A stretch of 64,000 bases of DNA, taken from NCBI RefSeq assembly GCF_002257565.1, contig NZ_CP022736.1, positions 4,030,001-4,094,000 on the forward strand, given 5' to 3'. The notes beneath the pieces were generated by a model. The model worked only from the letters and a program-made list of their open reading frames with translations, was not told the origin of the DNA and searched no databases. The position numbers were made by a program, and so were the translations under genes. Shown here in pieces: positions 41,892 through 53,351 of this stretch (within the stretch, counting starts at the first letter, position 1; every line of letters begins with the position of its first letter). This stretch comes from Herbaspirillum sp. meg3. GTDB taxonomy: Bacteria; Pseudomonadota; Gammaproteobacteria; Burkholderiales; Burkholderiaceae_D.

Positions 41892-43229
41892 TTATGCATC
41901 CTTGTGCATGGAAGATGCCTGACCGACAACACTTTGTTCAAAACTGCGCTGATCCATCACGCGAATGTCGCGTTTTGGATGCGCCACCTGGATTCCCTGG
42001 GTTTTAAATACCCGCCAGATGGCTCTGTTAACGTCCGAGAGCACATTTAGACGACCGTTTTCAGGATCGGTGATCCAAAAACCTATTTCCAGCTGCAAAC
42101 CGTCTTCCCCGATCTTGATGAGGAGGGCTTGCGGCAGGATCTGGTCGGACACCCGCTCCACACCAATTGTGGCCTGCTCCAGCATAGACAATACGGTTTC
42201 GATATCGTCCTGATACAAAATAGTAACTTGTGTTGCCAAACGTATAATTTTTCGATTCAGCGAATAATTCTGCACCGGGCTGGACATGAACATTTCATTC
42301 GGCAAGACCGATTCGATGCCGTCCAGACCTTCAAGGATAGTGTAGCGCGTATTGATCTGCGTGACTTTCCCGAAATAGCGGTCGACGTTGACCATGTCGC
42401 CGATAGCCAGGCTACGTTCCAGCAGGATCACAAATCCCGATACGTAGCTGCTCGCAATCTTTTGCAAACCCAGACCAAGGCCAACGCCCAAAGCGCCGCC
42501 GAACACGGACAGCACCGTCAGATCGATGCCGACCAGCGACAGGCTGACCAGAATCGCCACCAGAATAAGGATTGCCCGCACCAGCCGTGCTACCACCGTA
42601 CGCAGCGATGAGTGCATGGTGTTGAGCTTCATCATCCGCTCTTCCAGCATGGCGCCGGCCCACATGGCGATAATCAGCGTCACCAGCACCGATGCGGTCG
42701 CCTGCAGGATGGTCAGCAACGACGTTTTGTGACGGCCCAGCGGCAGCATGGTGGTATCGAGATAGTCGACCAGATCAGGCCACAACCCGGTGATGTAGAG
42801 CAGTACGCAGATCCAGACCAGAATCGCGAAGATTTTTTCGAACAGCTGAAGAAAAGCGCCTGCGGTGGCGTCTTTGATGAAAATCCGGCGCAGCACATAA
42901 AATACGAAACGCATCGCCACCTGGGAAATCATCAGCGGCAGCATGACCTGCCACAGCGTCACCGGCAGCTTCAGGCGCATCAGCACCAGCCGCGCTACGA
43001 CCAGCAGGATCAGAATCAACAGCGGCGACAACACCCGCACGAAGCTTTTCACGCCGATATTGACCACGCTGTCTTCGCTGGAGGAAAGCGTAAACAGCTT
43101 GCGCACCCAGCGCGACAAACCCAGCCCAACCAGTACGCACATGAGAATGACGACGGCCTGGCGCATCAGCTCCAGCGGGGCCAGATCACCAAACAGGTAT
43201 TCGTAGAAATCAGAGAGCAAAGTTGACAT
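41892..43229 (-). CDS. MscS-family mechanosensitive channel
   Basis: 445 residues. Several N-terminal helices (to about 230) precede the pore helix and MscS core: SVFGGALGVGLGLGLQKIAS followed by GFVILLERSLAIGDMV and VNVDRYFGKVTQINTRYTIL. The GLGLGLQKIASSYVSG stretch is the pore-lining helix. A larger relative of MscS. Osmotic-release channel of the inner membrane. Confidence 0.92.
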   Translation of the reverse strand: MSTLLSDFYEYLFGDLAPLELMRQAVVILMCVLVGLGLSRWVRKLFTLSSSEDSVVNIGVKSFVRVLSPLLILILLVVARLVLMRLKLPVTLWQVMLPLMISQVAMRFVFYVLRRIFIKDATAGAFLQLFEKIFAILVWICVLLYITGLWPDLVDYLDTTMLPLGRHKTSLLTILQATASVLVTLIIAMWAGAMLEERMMKLNTMHSSLRTVVARLVRAILILVAILVSLSLVGIDLTVLSVFGGALGVGLGLGLQKIASSYVSGFVILLERSLAIGDMVNVDRYFGKVTQINTRYTILEGLDGIESVLPNEMFMSSPVQNYSLNRKIIRLATQVTILYQDDIETVLSMLEQATIGVERVSDQILPQALLIKIGEDGLQLEIGFWITDPENGRLNVLSDVNRAIWRVFKTQGIQVAHPKRDIRVMDQRSFEQSVVGQASSMHKDA

Positions 43230-43278
43230 GGTCCTTGTAGAGAAGCAGACGCACTATGCAGTCAATCTGCAGTCAATC

Positions 43279-43866
43279 TTATTGATAAGCCTCGGCTTCC
43301 TGGAAGTGGCGCATCCAGTTGGCGGCATATTTGGCAGCGAGCGGAGGATTTTTACGTGCGACCAGGATATTTTCTGCGTTCTTGTTCTGCGCAGTCCAGG
43401 TGAAATTGTAGCTACCGGTAATCACCGTCGCGTCGGCATTGCCGGCGTCGATGACAATAACTTTATTGTGGGCGTTTTTGTATTTCGTTTCTTGCAAGAC
43501 CTTGATGCCCGCTCTCTGCAGGTCGGCGATACGCTCGCGCCCGGACTTGTTGAGCTGGTCGGCATCGACCAGCACACGCACATCGACGCCGCGTTTACGC
43601 GCTGCGATCAAGGCGTTCGTCAGCGGTTTGCTCGTCAGTATGTAAGCTTGCATCAGAACCTGCTTGCGCGCCTTGTCGAGCGTTTCCGCAATCAGGCCCT
43701 CGATATCGTCGCCGGGTGTGAAAGCGACCTGCAGGGTTCCCTGCGCCGCCATCGGTTGTGTACCGTTGGCGGCGCCGGAATCAAAAGCCTGCGCTGCGGC
43801 GCTGACTGACAGCAGCGCCAGCGAGAACCAGATAGCCCGGCGCGCCGGCCAGATGCCTGCCCGCAT
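43279..43866 (-). CDS. Phospholipase D-family nuclease, exported
   Basis: 195 residues with a signal peptide (ending AAAQAF) and a single HKD motif: AHNKVIVIDAGNADATVITG followed by SYNFTWTAQNKNAEN. Single-HKD proteins of this size act as dimers (Nuc endonuclease type). Its start overlaps the methyltransferase stop by one base (TAATG), so the two are translationally coupled. Confidence 0.9.
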   Translation of the reverse strand: MRAGIWPARRAIWFSLALLSVSAAAQAFDSGAANGTQPMAAQGTLQVAFTPGDDIEGLIAETLDKARKQVLMQAYILTSKPLTNALIAARKRGVDVRVLVDADQLNKSGRERIADLQRAGIKVLQETKYKNAHNKVIVIDAGNADATVITGSYNFTWTAQNKNAENILVARKNPPLAAKYAANWMRHFQEAEAYQ

Positions 43867-45122
43867 TATTTCTTGCGTTCCAATACGGCAGCGAAGAAAC
43901 CGTCAGTCTGATGCAGGTTCGGCAGCAGCTTCAGGTAGTCACCCATTTCCAGTGCAATCTTTTGCTCTTCCAGCACGGCGCTCATCGGCACCAGCGTGAA
44001 GTCGGCATTGTTTTGCAAGAATTCAGCGACGACGTCTTCGTTTTCTTCATTGAGGAAACTGCAGGTGCCATAGACCAGACGACCGCCGGCCTTCAACAGA
44101 CGGGCCGCGCTGGTGAGAATATTGACCTGCTTGGCGTGCATCTCGGCGATGGTTTCCACCGTCTGACGCCATTTCATGTCGGGATTGCGACGCAAGGTGC
44201 CCAAGCCGCTGCAAGGCGCATCGACCAGTACACGGTCAATCTTGCCTGCCAGACGCTTGACCTTGGCGTCGTTCTCATGTGCGATCATGACCGGATGCAC
44301 GTTCGACAAACCGCTGCGCGCCAGACGCGGCTTGAGTTTGATCAAACGCTTCTCTGAAACGTCGAATGCATATAAACGACCGGTATTGCGCATAGCTGCG
44401 CCCAATGCCAGCGTCTTGCCGCCAGCGCCAGCGCAAAAGTCGACGATCATTTCGCCACGTTTGGCGCCGACGACCTGAGCCAGCAACTGGCTGCCTTCGT
44501 CCTGCACTTCGATGGCGCCATCCTTGAACAACGGCAGATTTTGCAAAGCCGGTTTCTTGATCACGCGCAAACCCAGCGGCGAATATGGCGTCGGTTCGCA
44601 CAGAATCGGCGCGGCGGCCAATTCTGCGGCGACGGCTTCACGGTTGGACTTGATGACGTTGACGCGCAAATCCAGCGGAGCGGGTTGATTCATGGCTTCG
44701 GCCAGCTCCATGGTGGCAGCTTCACCGTCGCGTGCGATCAGTTTTTCCAGCAACCAGGCGGGCAGATTCGAACGCATCGCCAGCGGCAATTTGTTGCGGT
44801 CGATTTGTGCGGTGCGCGTGAGCCATTCGACTTCTTCCGTCGACAAGCCGGCGATCGATTCGATGCTGACGGTGTCCGTCAGGCCCAGCAGCGCCATACG
44901 GCGCATCATGGGACCGACACCGGATTCCGCAAAATTGGTGTAGACCGATTTGTTGCGCAACAAGCCATAGACCGACTCTGCGATAACGCCGCGTTCACGG
45001 CCGCCCAACTTGGGATTCTCGCGGAAATAGCGGGACAGCGTCACATCGGCCGGGCCGGTAAAACGCAAAATTTCACGCAAGACTTCTTCCGTGTGGGGAA
45101 CGATTGCGGGTGGCAATCTCAT
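43866..45122 (-). CDS. RsmB/NOP-family RNA cytosine-5 methyltransferase
   Basis: 418 residues. SAM-binding VDFCAGAGGKTLALGA, the DAPCSGLGTLRRNPDMKW motif and the catalytic Cys in VYGTCSFLNEEN. A helical N-terminal domain of about 150 residues precedes it. RsmB in E. coli methylates C967 of 16S rRNA; the gene is not next to fmt or def as rsmB often is, so the exact target is uncertain. Start 45122 chosen over the frame start at 45212, which lies inside purN. Confidence 0.9.
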   Translation of the reverse strand: MRLPPAIVPHTEEVLREILRFTGPADVTLSRYFRENPKLGGRERGVIAESVYGLLRNKSVYTNFAESGVGPMMRRMALLGLTDTVSIESIAGLSTEEVEWLTRTAQIDRNKLPLAMRSNLPAWLLEKLIARDGEAATMELAEAMNQPAPLDLRVNVIKSNREAVAAELAAAPILCEPTPYSPLGLRVIKKPALQNLPLFKDGAIEVQDEGSQLLAQVVGAKRGEMIVDFCAGAGGKTLALGAAMRNTGRLYAFDVSEKRLIKLKPRLARSGLSNVHPVMIAHENDAKVKRLAGKIDRVLVDAPCSGLGTLRRNPDMKWRQTVETIAEMHAKQVNILTSAARLLKAGGRLVYGTCSFLNEENEDVVAEFLQNNADFTLVPMSAVLEEQKIALEMGDYLKLLPNLHQTDGFFAAVLERKK

Positions 45123-45144
45123 ACTGCTTCCTTCAAAGTGATAT

Positions 45145-45765
45145 TCAGACTTGCTCGGCGGACGGGTCGATGTGAACACGACCGTTGTCCAGGCGGAGCT
45201 TGCCTTCGACAAACCAGCGCACAGCGCGCGGGTAAATTAGATGTTCCTGTTGCAGCACGCGCTCAGCCAGCACTTCTTCGCTGTCGGTGCTCAATACCGG
45301 CACTGCCGCTTGTACCACGATAGGTCCGTGATCCAGATCGGGAGTGACGAAATGCACCGTTGCGCCATGCAGCTTGACGCCCACCGCCAACGCTTGCCGG
45401 TGCGTTGCCAGTCCGGGAAAGGATGGCAGCAGCGACGGATGAATATTCAGCATCCGTCCGGCATAGTGTTCGACAAAAGGCGTTGTCAGGATACGCATGA
45501 AACCGGCCAGTACCACCAGATCGGGCGCAAACCCATCAATGACGGTGCGTAAGGCGGTGTCAAACAGCTCGCGTGTGGGATAGTCCTTGTTGGCGACGAC
45601 TGCGGTCGCAATACCATGCTGCCGGGCGAAATCAAGACCGGCCGAATCTGGCCGGTTGCTGATGACTGCTGCGATGGAAACGGGCCAGTTTTGAGCCTCT
45701 GCGGCCCGGACGATGGCTTCCATATTGCTGCCGCGTCCGGAAATCAGGATAACAATGCTTCTCAT
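45145..45765 (-). CDS. purN: Phosphoribosylglycinamide formyltransferase
   Basis: 206 residues. Purine synthesis step 3, using 10-formyl-tetrahydrofolate. ILISGRGSNMEAIV, catalytic Asn/His in MLNIHPSLLPSFPG, and VHFVTPDLDHGPIV carrying the catalytic Asp. Start at 45765 (MRSIVIL) gives the family N-terminus; an ATG three codons earlier is possible. Confidence 0.96.
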   Translation of the reverse strand: MRSIVILISGRGSNMEAIVRAAEAQNWPVSIAAVISNRPDSAGLDFARQHGIATAVVANKDYPTRELFDTALRTVIDGFAPDLVVLAGFMRILTTPFVEHYAGRMLNIHPSLLPSFPGLATHRQALAVGVKLHGATVHFVTPDLDHGPIVVQAAVPVLSTDSEEVLAERVLQQEHLIYPRAVRWFVEGKLRLDNGRVHIDPSAEQV

Positions 45766-45840
45766 GGTCGGCATTGTAACCGCTGCCCGTGATCAAATTG
45801 ACGAAAAATCGGCAAAAATGCAACTACGGGCGGGTAAATG

Positions 45841-46239
45841 TTACTGAAATGAGTAAAAAACGCGGAAAGCAACTTTCTTGTCGGCCCAGAAATCCGCCGC
45901 ATCGCGGAACACGTCCAGCAAGGTTTCGCGCGCTTCCTTGTCGAATTTTTGCGTGTTTGGCAATTGCTCAATGACAACAATAAAACCGGGCTGCGGGCCG
46001 GCCTTGTGCGTCAAATCGGTCAGGCAATCGCCGAGCGCATCGAAATTCTTGCCAAAATGGCGGGGAAAATGAAAAGCGCCGGCAATGATCGCCAGAACCT
46101 GCTGCTTCGTCATTGCCTCAGCGCAATAGGCGTACAGAAAGTGCTGGCCAAGACGAGCAGCCTCTTCCTGCAAGTCGCCGACGCGGAAAGCGCGGATGGA
46201 CTGCACAACATTTGGCGGCACCGTTTTAAATAAACTCAT
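45841..46239 (-). CDS. Barstar-family ribonuclease inhibitor
   Basis: 132 residues. VLAIIAGAFHFPRHFGKNFD followed by ALGDCLTDL is the barstar core that plugs the RNase active site; the C-terminus ends AFRVFYSFQ. The start is ambiguous: ATG 46290 overlaps the RNase stop (ATGA), whereas ATG 46239 has a strong GAGGGAGAA site and is preferred. Immediately downstream of its presumed target. Confidence 0.88.
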   Translation of the reverse strand: MSLFKTVPPNVVQSIRAFRVGDLQEEAARLGQHFLYAYCAEAMTKQQVLAIIAGAFHFPRHFGKNFDALGDCLTDLTHKAGPQPGFIVVIEQLPNTQKFDKEARETLLDVFRDAADFWADKKVAFRVFYSFQ

Positions 46240-46286
46240 TTCTCCCTCAGATTTTGCAATGGATGCTGCAACCAGAATCTGCTTGT

Positions 46287-46679
46287 TCATTCCCTGATGC
46301 GCTGGAATGTCTGATAGTGATCCTTGGTGTAATAGTACTCACCCGATGTTTGCGGATTGCCGCCGGAGATGATCCGACGCGCGCCGCGATTACGCGCTTT
46401 CGGCGTTTTCACGGTGAATTCGTGATAATACCCGCGCTTCTGCCTGGGTAAAACCCCTTCGTAGTTGCCAAACACGACGCCGTCCTTGGCATACGGATAC
46501 GGACCGCCCTGCTTGATCAGGGCCAGCGTCTGCTGCGCTTCCTGCGGCAAAGAGCCTACTGCAACATTGCCAACACCAGCCTCGACGTCCGCGCCAGACG
46601 AGCCTTTGGCGAGTACGGAGAACGATAACAACAGTGCTGCGAGAAATACACACCACTGTTTCAGAAAGGTTGTCTTCAA
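46287..46679 (-). CDS. Secreted guanyl-specific ribonuclease (RNase Sa/barnase type)
   Basis: 130 residues with a signal peptide (AALLLSFSVLAKG). The catalytic domain reads KDGVVFGNYEGVLPRQKRGY followed by YHEFTVKTPKARNRGARRII and YYYTKDHYQTFQRI. The catalytic Glu (YHEF), Arg (RRII) and His (DHYQ) are all there, so it should be active. Paired with a barstar gene, as in barnase/barstar; likely an exported nuclease or competition toxin. Confidence 0.92.
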   Translation of the reverse strand: MKTTFLKQWCVFLAALLLSFSVLAKGSSGADVEAGVGNVAVGSLPQEAQQTLALIKQGGPYPYAKDGVVFGNYEGVLPRQKRGYYHEFTVKTPKARNRGARRIISGGNPQTSGEYYYTKDHYQTFQRIRE

Positions 46680-46803
46680 GAGCAGGCTCGCATTATTTTA
46701 TGTTGCACAAGTATTAATTTTTCGCAATACCATTGCGTAGAGTAACGTTTTGCTTCAAACCAAGCAACCCGAATCTGCGTTCTGCAACGTAGGTGCGTGA
46801 AGC

Positions 46804-48000
46804 TCAGGCTTGGAGCGCCAAGGCCAGATCTGGTTCAAAAAAAGCAAGAACTTGATCACGCATGGCGTAGGTATCGCGTTCGCCGAGAGCGATCAGCTCG
46901 CGCGTAAAGCTCTGCTCGAACAGGAGATAGGAAGCCAGCGCCGCACCGCGCACTTCGGTGGCGCCGATACCGCCGAGCATCACGCGCACGGGGCGCGGCA
47001 GGCTGTTGACGTGTCGGCTGGCGATCTCGTCAATGCGTTCGGAGGGGGAAATCACCAGCACTTCGATCGGCCGCAATGGCATCTTGGCGCGCTGCTCGGC
47101 GGTGAGCATGGATAAAGTCTGATTGACGCGGTTGGTGCGTTCGATATCGGCGGCCAACCCGTCGAGGAAGATGCTCGACAAGGCGTGACCGGCCACCTGC
47201 GCCAGACTCGGATATTGCGCCAGCTCGGTCGGCGCTTCGGAGCGCTCGCCCATGCGACCGGCGCCAATCACCAGAATCTTGCTCGAACCCAAGTGAATGG
47301 CGGGAGAAATCGGCGCGATCTGGCGCATCGAACCGTCGCCGAAATATTCGCGGCGGCCTTCGTAAAAAATCGGAATCGCAGGAAAGATGAACGGAATTGC
47401 CGACGACGCCAGCAAATGCTCGACGCCGATCTGGTCGCGGATAGCGCCGCGCTGAGTACGTCGCCACGGCTCGATTTCCTGCATCGATTGATAAAAGGTC
47501 AGATGCTGGCCACCGGTATAGGACGAAGCCGTCACCGCCAGCGCATGCAAGGTGCCGTTGGCCAGTGCATCGTCCAGCCGCGGCAGATCCAGCAGGCGAT
47601 GCAGCATGGTAACCAGCGGTGTGTTGTCCAGTAGAGAATTGGGCGGATTGGCGCGCCATTTGCGCAGCAGCCAGCCAAAGGAAAACAACGACAGCCAACG
47701 CGCGCCGGAGCGAATCACGCCGAGAGAGTCAGCGCGGTAAACCTGTTCGACGCGGAAGTTGGACCAGACGCTCATCAGTTCGCGCACGCCCTCGCCGAAG
47801 TCGTCGGCACGGCAGGCCAGCGCTGTTGCATTGATTGCACCGGCCGATGTACCGCAGATGATCTGAAAAGGATTCCGATGGGCCGGCCAGCCGGCTTCCA
47901 TCAAAATCATGGACAAAGCGTTCAACACGCCGACTTGATAAGCCGCGCGTGCGCCTCCGCCAGTCAGGATTAATCCTGTTTTTTTATCTGTTGACTCCAT
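46804..48000 (-). CDS. Patatin-like phospholipase
   Basis: 398 residues. Oxyanion loop LTGGGARAAYQVGVLNAL, nucleophile Ser in ICGTSAGAINA and catalytic Asp in EYFGDGSMR. A C-terminal extension of about 150 residues lacks a transmembrane barrel. Intracellular serine lipase or acyl hydrolase. Confidence 0.93.
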   Translation of the reverse strand: MESTDKKTGLILTGGGARAAYQVGVLNALSMILMEAGWPAHRNPFQIICGTSAGAINATALACRADDFGEGVRELMSVWSNFRVEQVYRADSLGVIRSGARWLSLFSFGWLLRKWRANPPNSLLDNTPLVTMLHRLLDLPRLDDALANGTLHALAVTASSYTGGQHLTFYQSMQEIEPWRRTQRGAIRDQIGVEHLLASSAIPFIFPAIPIFYEGRREYFGDGSMRQIAPISPAIHLGSSKILVIGAGRMGERSEAPTELAQYPSLAQVAGHALSSIFLDGLAADIERTNRVNQTLSMLTAEQRAKMPLRPIEVLVISPSERIDEIASRHVNSLPRPVRVMLGGIGATEVRGAALASYLLFEQSFTRELIALGERDTYAMRDQVLAFFEPDLALALQA

Positions 48001-48099
48001 GTCAACAGCTTAGCAGGGCACACACGCTTTAGGCGAGATTTAGACATCAAAAATGCGAGGTGTTGCCAAAAATACGCAAAGATAAATTACGTAACTATT

Positions 48100-48858
48100 C
48101 TATTTTGGCGGCATGCGAATAGCGCCATCGAGACGGATGGTTTCGCCGTTGAGCATGAGGTTTTCAATGATGGTCTTGGCGAGGTGCGCATATTCCGTCG
48201 CCCTGCCCAGACGAGGCGGGAAAGGCACCGCACCGCCAAGCGAATCCAGTACCTCTTGCGGCATGGACATCATCATCGGCGTTTCGAAGATCCCCGGGGC
48301 AATCGTCATCACACGGATGCCGCTACGCGCCAGATCGCGCGCCATCGGCAACGTCATACCGACGATCGCGGCCTTGGATGCAGAATAGGCCGTCTGCCCG
48401 ATCTGACCGTCAAACGCGGCCACCGAGGCGGTATTGATGATCACGCCACGCTCACCCTGCTCCACCGGATCCTGTTTGCTCATGGCATCGGCGGCCAGAC
48501 GCGCCATGTTGAAGGTTCCAACCAGATTGATGTTCAGTGTCTTCTGAAACAAGGCCATGGTATGCGGGCCATCCTTGCCGATCAGCTTGGCGCCGGGCGC
48601 GATGCCGGCGCAATTGATCAGGCCGCGCAGACTGCCGAGTTGCTTTGCTGCGTCGATTGCCTTGAGACCGTCTTCTTCGGTCGTGACATCGCAGCGCACA
48701 AATTTGCCTTTCAGCTCGGTTGCCAGCTTCTCACCGGCCTCCTCCTGCAAATCGGCCAACACCACCTTGCCGCCGTTTTCCGCTAGCATGCGCGCGGTTG
48801 CCGCGCCCAATCCCGATGCTGCGCCTGTTACTACAAACACTTGTCCAGCAATCTGCAT
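48100..48858 (-). CDS. Short-chain 3-hydroxyacyl-CoA dehydrogenase (HSD10-like)
   Basis: 252 residues. NAD-binding VFVVTGAASGLGAATARML, Asp in VLADLQE indicating NAD preference, NCAGIAPG, IINTASVAAFDGQIGQTAYS and the YSASK catalytic motif. The long form with MQIAGQ start and ENLMLNGETIRLDGAIRMPP end is typical of type-2 3-hydroxyacyl-CoA dehydrogenases of fatty acid and isoleucine breakdown. GGAGAA upstream of 48858. Confidence 0.93.
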   Translation of the reverse strand: MQIAGQVFVVTGAASGLGAATARMLAENGGKVVLADLQEEAGEKLATELKGKFVRCDVTTEEDGLKAIDAAKQLGSLRGLINCAGIAPGAKLIGKDGPHTMALFQKTLNINLVGTFNMARLAADAMSKQDPVEQGERGVIINTASVAAFDGQIGQTAYSASKAAIVGMTLPMARDLARSGIRVMTIAPGIFETPMMMSMPQEVLDSLGGAVPFPPRLGRATEYAHLAKTIIENLMLNGETIRLDGAIRMPPK

Positions 48859-48879
48859 GTCTCTGTTCTCCAATATAAA

Positions 48880-48906
48880 GACCGGCATGGAGTACCCATG
48901 CCGGTC
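48880..48906 (-). terminator. Hairpin after hppA
   Basis: GACCGGCATGG pairs with CCATGCCGGTC around a 5-nt loop; a short T-rich tail on the minus strand. Confidence 0.65.
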
Positions 48907-48939
48907 ATTTTTGTGATCATCCTTGTGGGATGTGAAAGG

Positions 48940-51060
<2,121 letters not shown>

Positions 51061-51295
51061 GTCTCCTCCTTGTTATCACGACAAAGTAAACAATCACGAC
51101 CTTCTGCACCGCCGCTCTTTTTGACCGGTCCTGTACAGACACTGCGCACTGCAAAACTTTACGTCGCCCTTTTTCTTATGGATCTTTTATGTGATGCCGG
51201 GCTTGTACCCCTTCGCTACTTTGGCCTGCTCTCCCTGCTGATGTTACTGCTGGTGCCGCTGTCGCCACTCCAGCCTGATCACGGGCGTAAAAAAA

Positions 51296-51314
51296 AGCGG
51301 ACACATGGTCCGCT
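51296..51314 (-). terminator. Terminator after adk
   Basis: AGCGGAC/GTCCGCT hairpin followed on the minus strand by a run of eight T; lies between adk and hppA. Confidence 0.88.
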
Positions 51315-51319
51315 TCATT

Positions 51320-51976
51320 TTATGACGACAGTGCCTTAAATGCACTCTCTCTGATTTGCTCCACCGGTCCGACGCCGGCGATCTTGCGATATTGCGGCGC
51401 GCCGGGTTGACCCGACTCGGCCCATTTACCGTAATAGCCAACCAGCACTTCGGTCTGTTCGTGATACACCGACAGGCGCTTCTTGACGGTTTCTTCCTTG
51501 TCGTCGTCACGCTGTATCAGCGCTTCGCCGGTGACGTCGTCCTTGCCTTCAACCTTCGGTGGATTGAACTTGACGTGGTAGGTGCGGCCCGAAGGCTGAT
51601 GCACGCGACGGCCGCTCATGCGTTCAACAATGGCGCTGTCGGGAACGTCGATTTCAAGCACGTAGTCGATCTTGACGCCGGCATCCTTCATGGCGTCGGC
51701 TTGCGGAACCGTGCGCGGGAAACCGTCGAACAGGTAACCGTTGGCGCAATCAGCTTGCTTCAGGCGATCCTTGACCAGACCGATGATGATGTCGTCCGAC
51801 ACCAGACCGCCTGCGTCCATGACCTTCTTGGCGGCAATGCCCAGTTCCGTGCCGGCAGCCACGGCGGCGCGCAGCATGTCTCCGGTCGAAATCTGCGGAA
51901 TATTGTATTTTTCCTTGATAAAAGTGGCTTGCGTACCTTTACCGGCACCAGGCGCTCCTAGAAGGATGAGGCGCAT
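51320..51976 (-). CDS. adk: Adenylate kinase
   Basis: 218 residues, long type with LID domain. P-loop GAPGAGKGTQA, LFDGFPRTVPQA, LID region with RMSGRRVHQPSGRTYHVKFN and KEETVKKRLSVYHEQT. The LID lacks zinc Cys. Interconverts AMP, ADP and ATP. Confidence 0.98.
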   Translation of the reverse strand: MRLILLGAPGAGKGTQATFIKEKYNIPQISTGDMLRAAVAAGTELGIAAKKVMDAGGLVSDDIIIGLVKDRLKQADCANGYLFDGFPRTVPQADAMKDAGVKIDYVLEIDVPDSAIVERMSGRRVHQPSGRTYHVKFNPPKVEGKDDVTGEALIQRDDDKEETVKKRLSVYHEQTEVLVGYYGKWAESGQPGAPQYRKIAGVGPVEQIRESAFKALSS

Positions 51977-52289
51977 ATTTTTTCCTAAATTGAAGTTTTG
52001 AATTCTGTTGCGATGGCCACTGAACGTAACAACCTATCCAATTGCTGCCATCGAAGGCGATTGTCTCTGTTGACGCCGTGTATCTCTGCTCTGTACGAAA
52101 CTTACCACAAAATCTTACCAGATCATGACAAACGCCTATTTTTTAGGCAGCCCGGTTCTGTGAATTATCACTGGTAAGAATGACAGCAGACTTACAAAGC
52201 GGGTCCTGATGGACATCAAGTGCGATACGAATCGTCTCGCCATTATGCCAAGCGCATATCGCCCCTGTCGCCTCATCAGGGACAAAAAA
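51977..52289. other. Intergenic between kdsB and adk
   Basis: No gene supported. A weak hairpin GCCTA/TAGGC (52135-52149) with an A/T apex could end kdsB transcripts; the adk promoter should lie nearer 52000. Confidence 0.5.
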
Positions 52290-53093
52290 TTACAAAGCGG
52301 AAATTGCCGCGACCAGCGGACTGTCGGGAGGCGCTTGAAAATGCTTGCGTACGCGCTCCAGGTCTTCCGGCGTATCCACACCGGCTTCCGGCAACAACGA
52401 CGTCACATGCACCGCAATCGAATAGCCATGCCAGAGCACGCGCAATTGCTCAAGCGCTTCGATGCGCTCCAGCGGCGAAGCCGTCAGCGTCGGGTAGATC
52501 TGCAGGAATTTGTTGGTGTAGGCGTACATGCCGATATGCCGCAGCGGTGCGAACTCGTGGCTGTGCAACTCGGACAGGCTTTCCTTGGACTGCGCAAAAC
52601 CGTCGCGATGCCATGGAATCGCCGCGCGCGAAAAATACATGGCCCGGCCTTCCTTGTTCAGCACCACCTTGACGACGTTCGGGTTGAACATCTCCGGCAG
52701 CAGCTCGATGCTGTGCGCGGCGGTCGCCATTGGCACATCCGACTTGATATGACCGGCGGTGGCTGCGATCAGACCCGGATCGATCAAGGGCTCGTCGCCC
52801 TGCACGTTCACCACCACGGCGTCGTCGGCCAGATCCAGCGCGGCCGCTACTTCAGCAATGCGATCGGTGCCGGACGGATGATCGGCGCGCGTCATGGCGA
52901 CGTCGATGCCATGCTGCTCGCACGCGGCGTAGATATCGCGATGGTCGGTTGCCACCACGATACGCGCGGCTCCCGACAAGGCCGCCCGCTCCGCCACACG
53001 GACGATCATCGGCTTGCCGCCGAGATCGGCCAAAGGCTTGTTCGGCAAACGGGTGGAAGCAAGGCGCGCGGGAATGATGACGGTAAAGGACAT
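52290..53093 (-). CDS. kdsB: 3-deoxy-manno-octulosonate cytidylyltransferase
   Basis: 267 residues. Activates KDO as CMP-KDO for lipid A inner core. MSFTVIIPARLASTRLPNKP, then ATDHRDIYAAC, RADHPSGTDRIAE, VNVQGDEPLI and HIGMYAYTNKFL are diagnostic. It is followed by adk and preceded by ycaR. Confidence 0.97.
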   Translation of the reverse strand: MSFTVIIPARLASTRLPNKPLADLGGKPMIVRVAERAALSGAARIVVATDHRDIYAACEQHGIDVAMTRADHPSGTDRIAEVAAALDLADDAVVVNVQGDEPLIDPGLIAATAGHIKSDVPMATAAHSIELLPEMFNPNVVKVVLNKEGRAMYFSRAAIPWHRDGFAQSKESLSELHSHEFAPLRHIGMYAYTNKFLQIYPTLTASPLERIEALEQLRVLWHGYSIAVHVTSLLPEAGVDTPEDLERVRKHFQAPPDSPLVAAISAL

Positions 53094-53141
53094 GGCGGGT
53101 GCAATCAGACGGTCAACAAACAGAAAGTGGACTAAGGCAGT

Positions 53142-53351
53142 TTATTCGGCAGCTGGAGCAACCGGAGCAGCAGGTGTCACAGGCGCAGCACCAAGATCGC
53201 GTGCTTCGTCAGCCCACATGATGGGAATGCCGTCGCGAATCGGATAAGCCAGCTTGTCGCCGTTGCAAATCAGTTCCTGGGCTTTTTTGTCGAACTCGAG
53301 CGGTCCCTTGCAAATCGGGCAAACGAGAATATCAAGCAGTCGGGCGTTCAC
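53142..53351 (-). CDS. ycaR: Trm112/YcaR family protein
   Basis: 69 residues. MNARLLDILVCPICKGPLEF, with one CxxC, then LICNGDKLAYPIRDGIPIM. An Ala/Pro-rich tail replaces the usual end. Overlaps the lpxK 3' end by 20 bp. Small zinc-ribbon-like protein, probably co-expressed with lpxK and kdsB. Confidence 0.93.
   Translation of the reverse strand: MNARLLDILVCPICKGPLEFDKKAQELICNGDKLAYPIRDGIPIMWADEARDLGAAPVTPAAPVAPAAE

Noticed and set aside
51070..51339. 89-codon plus-strand frame between hppA and adk
   Set aside because: Low-complexity Leu-rich translation across the adk terminator, no ribosome-binding site.
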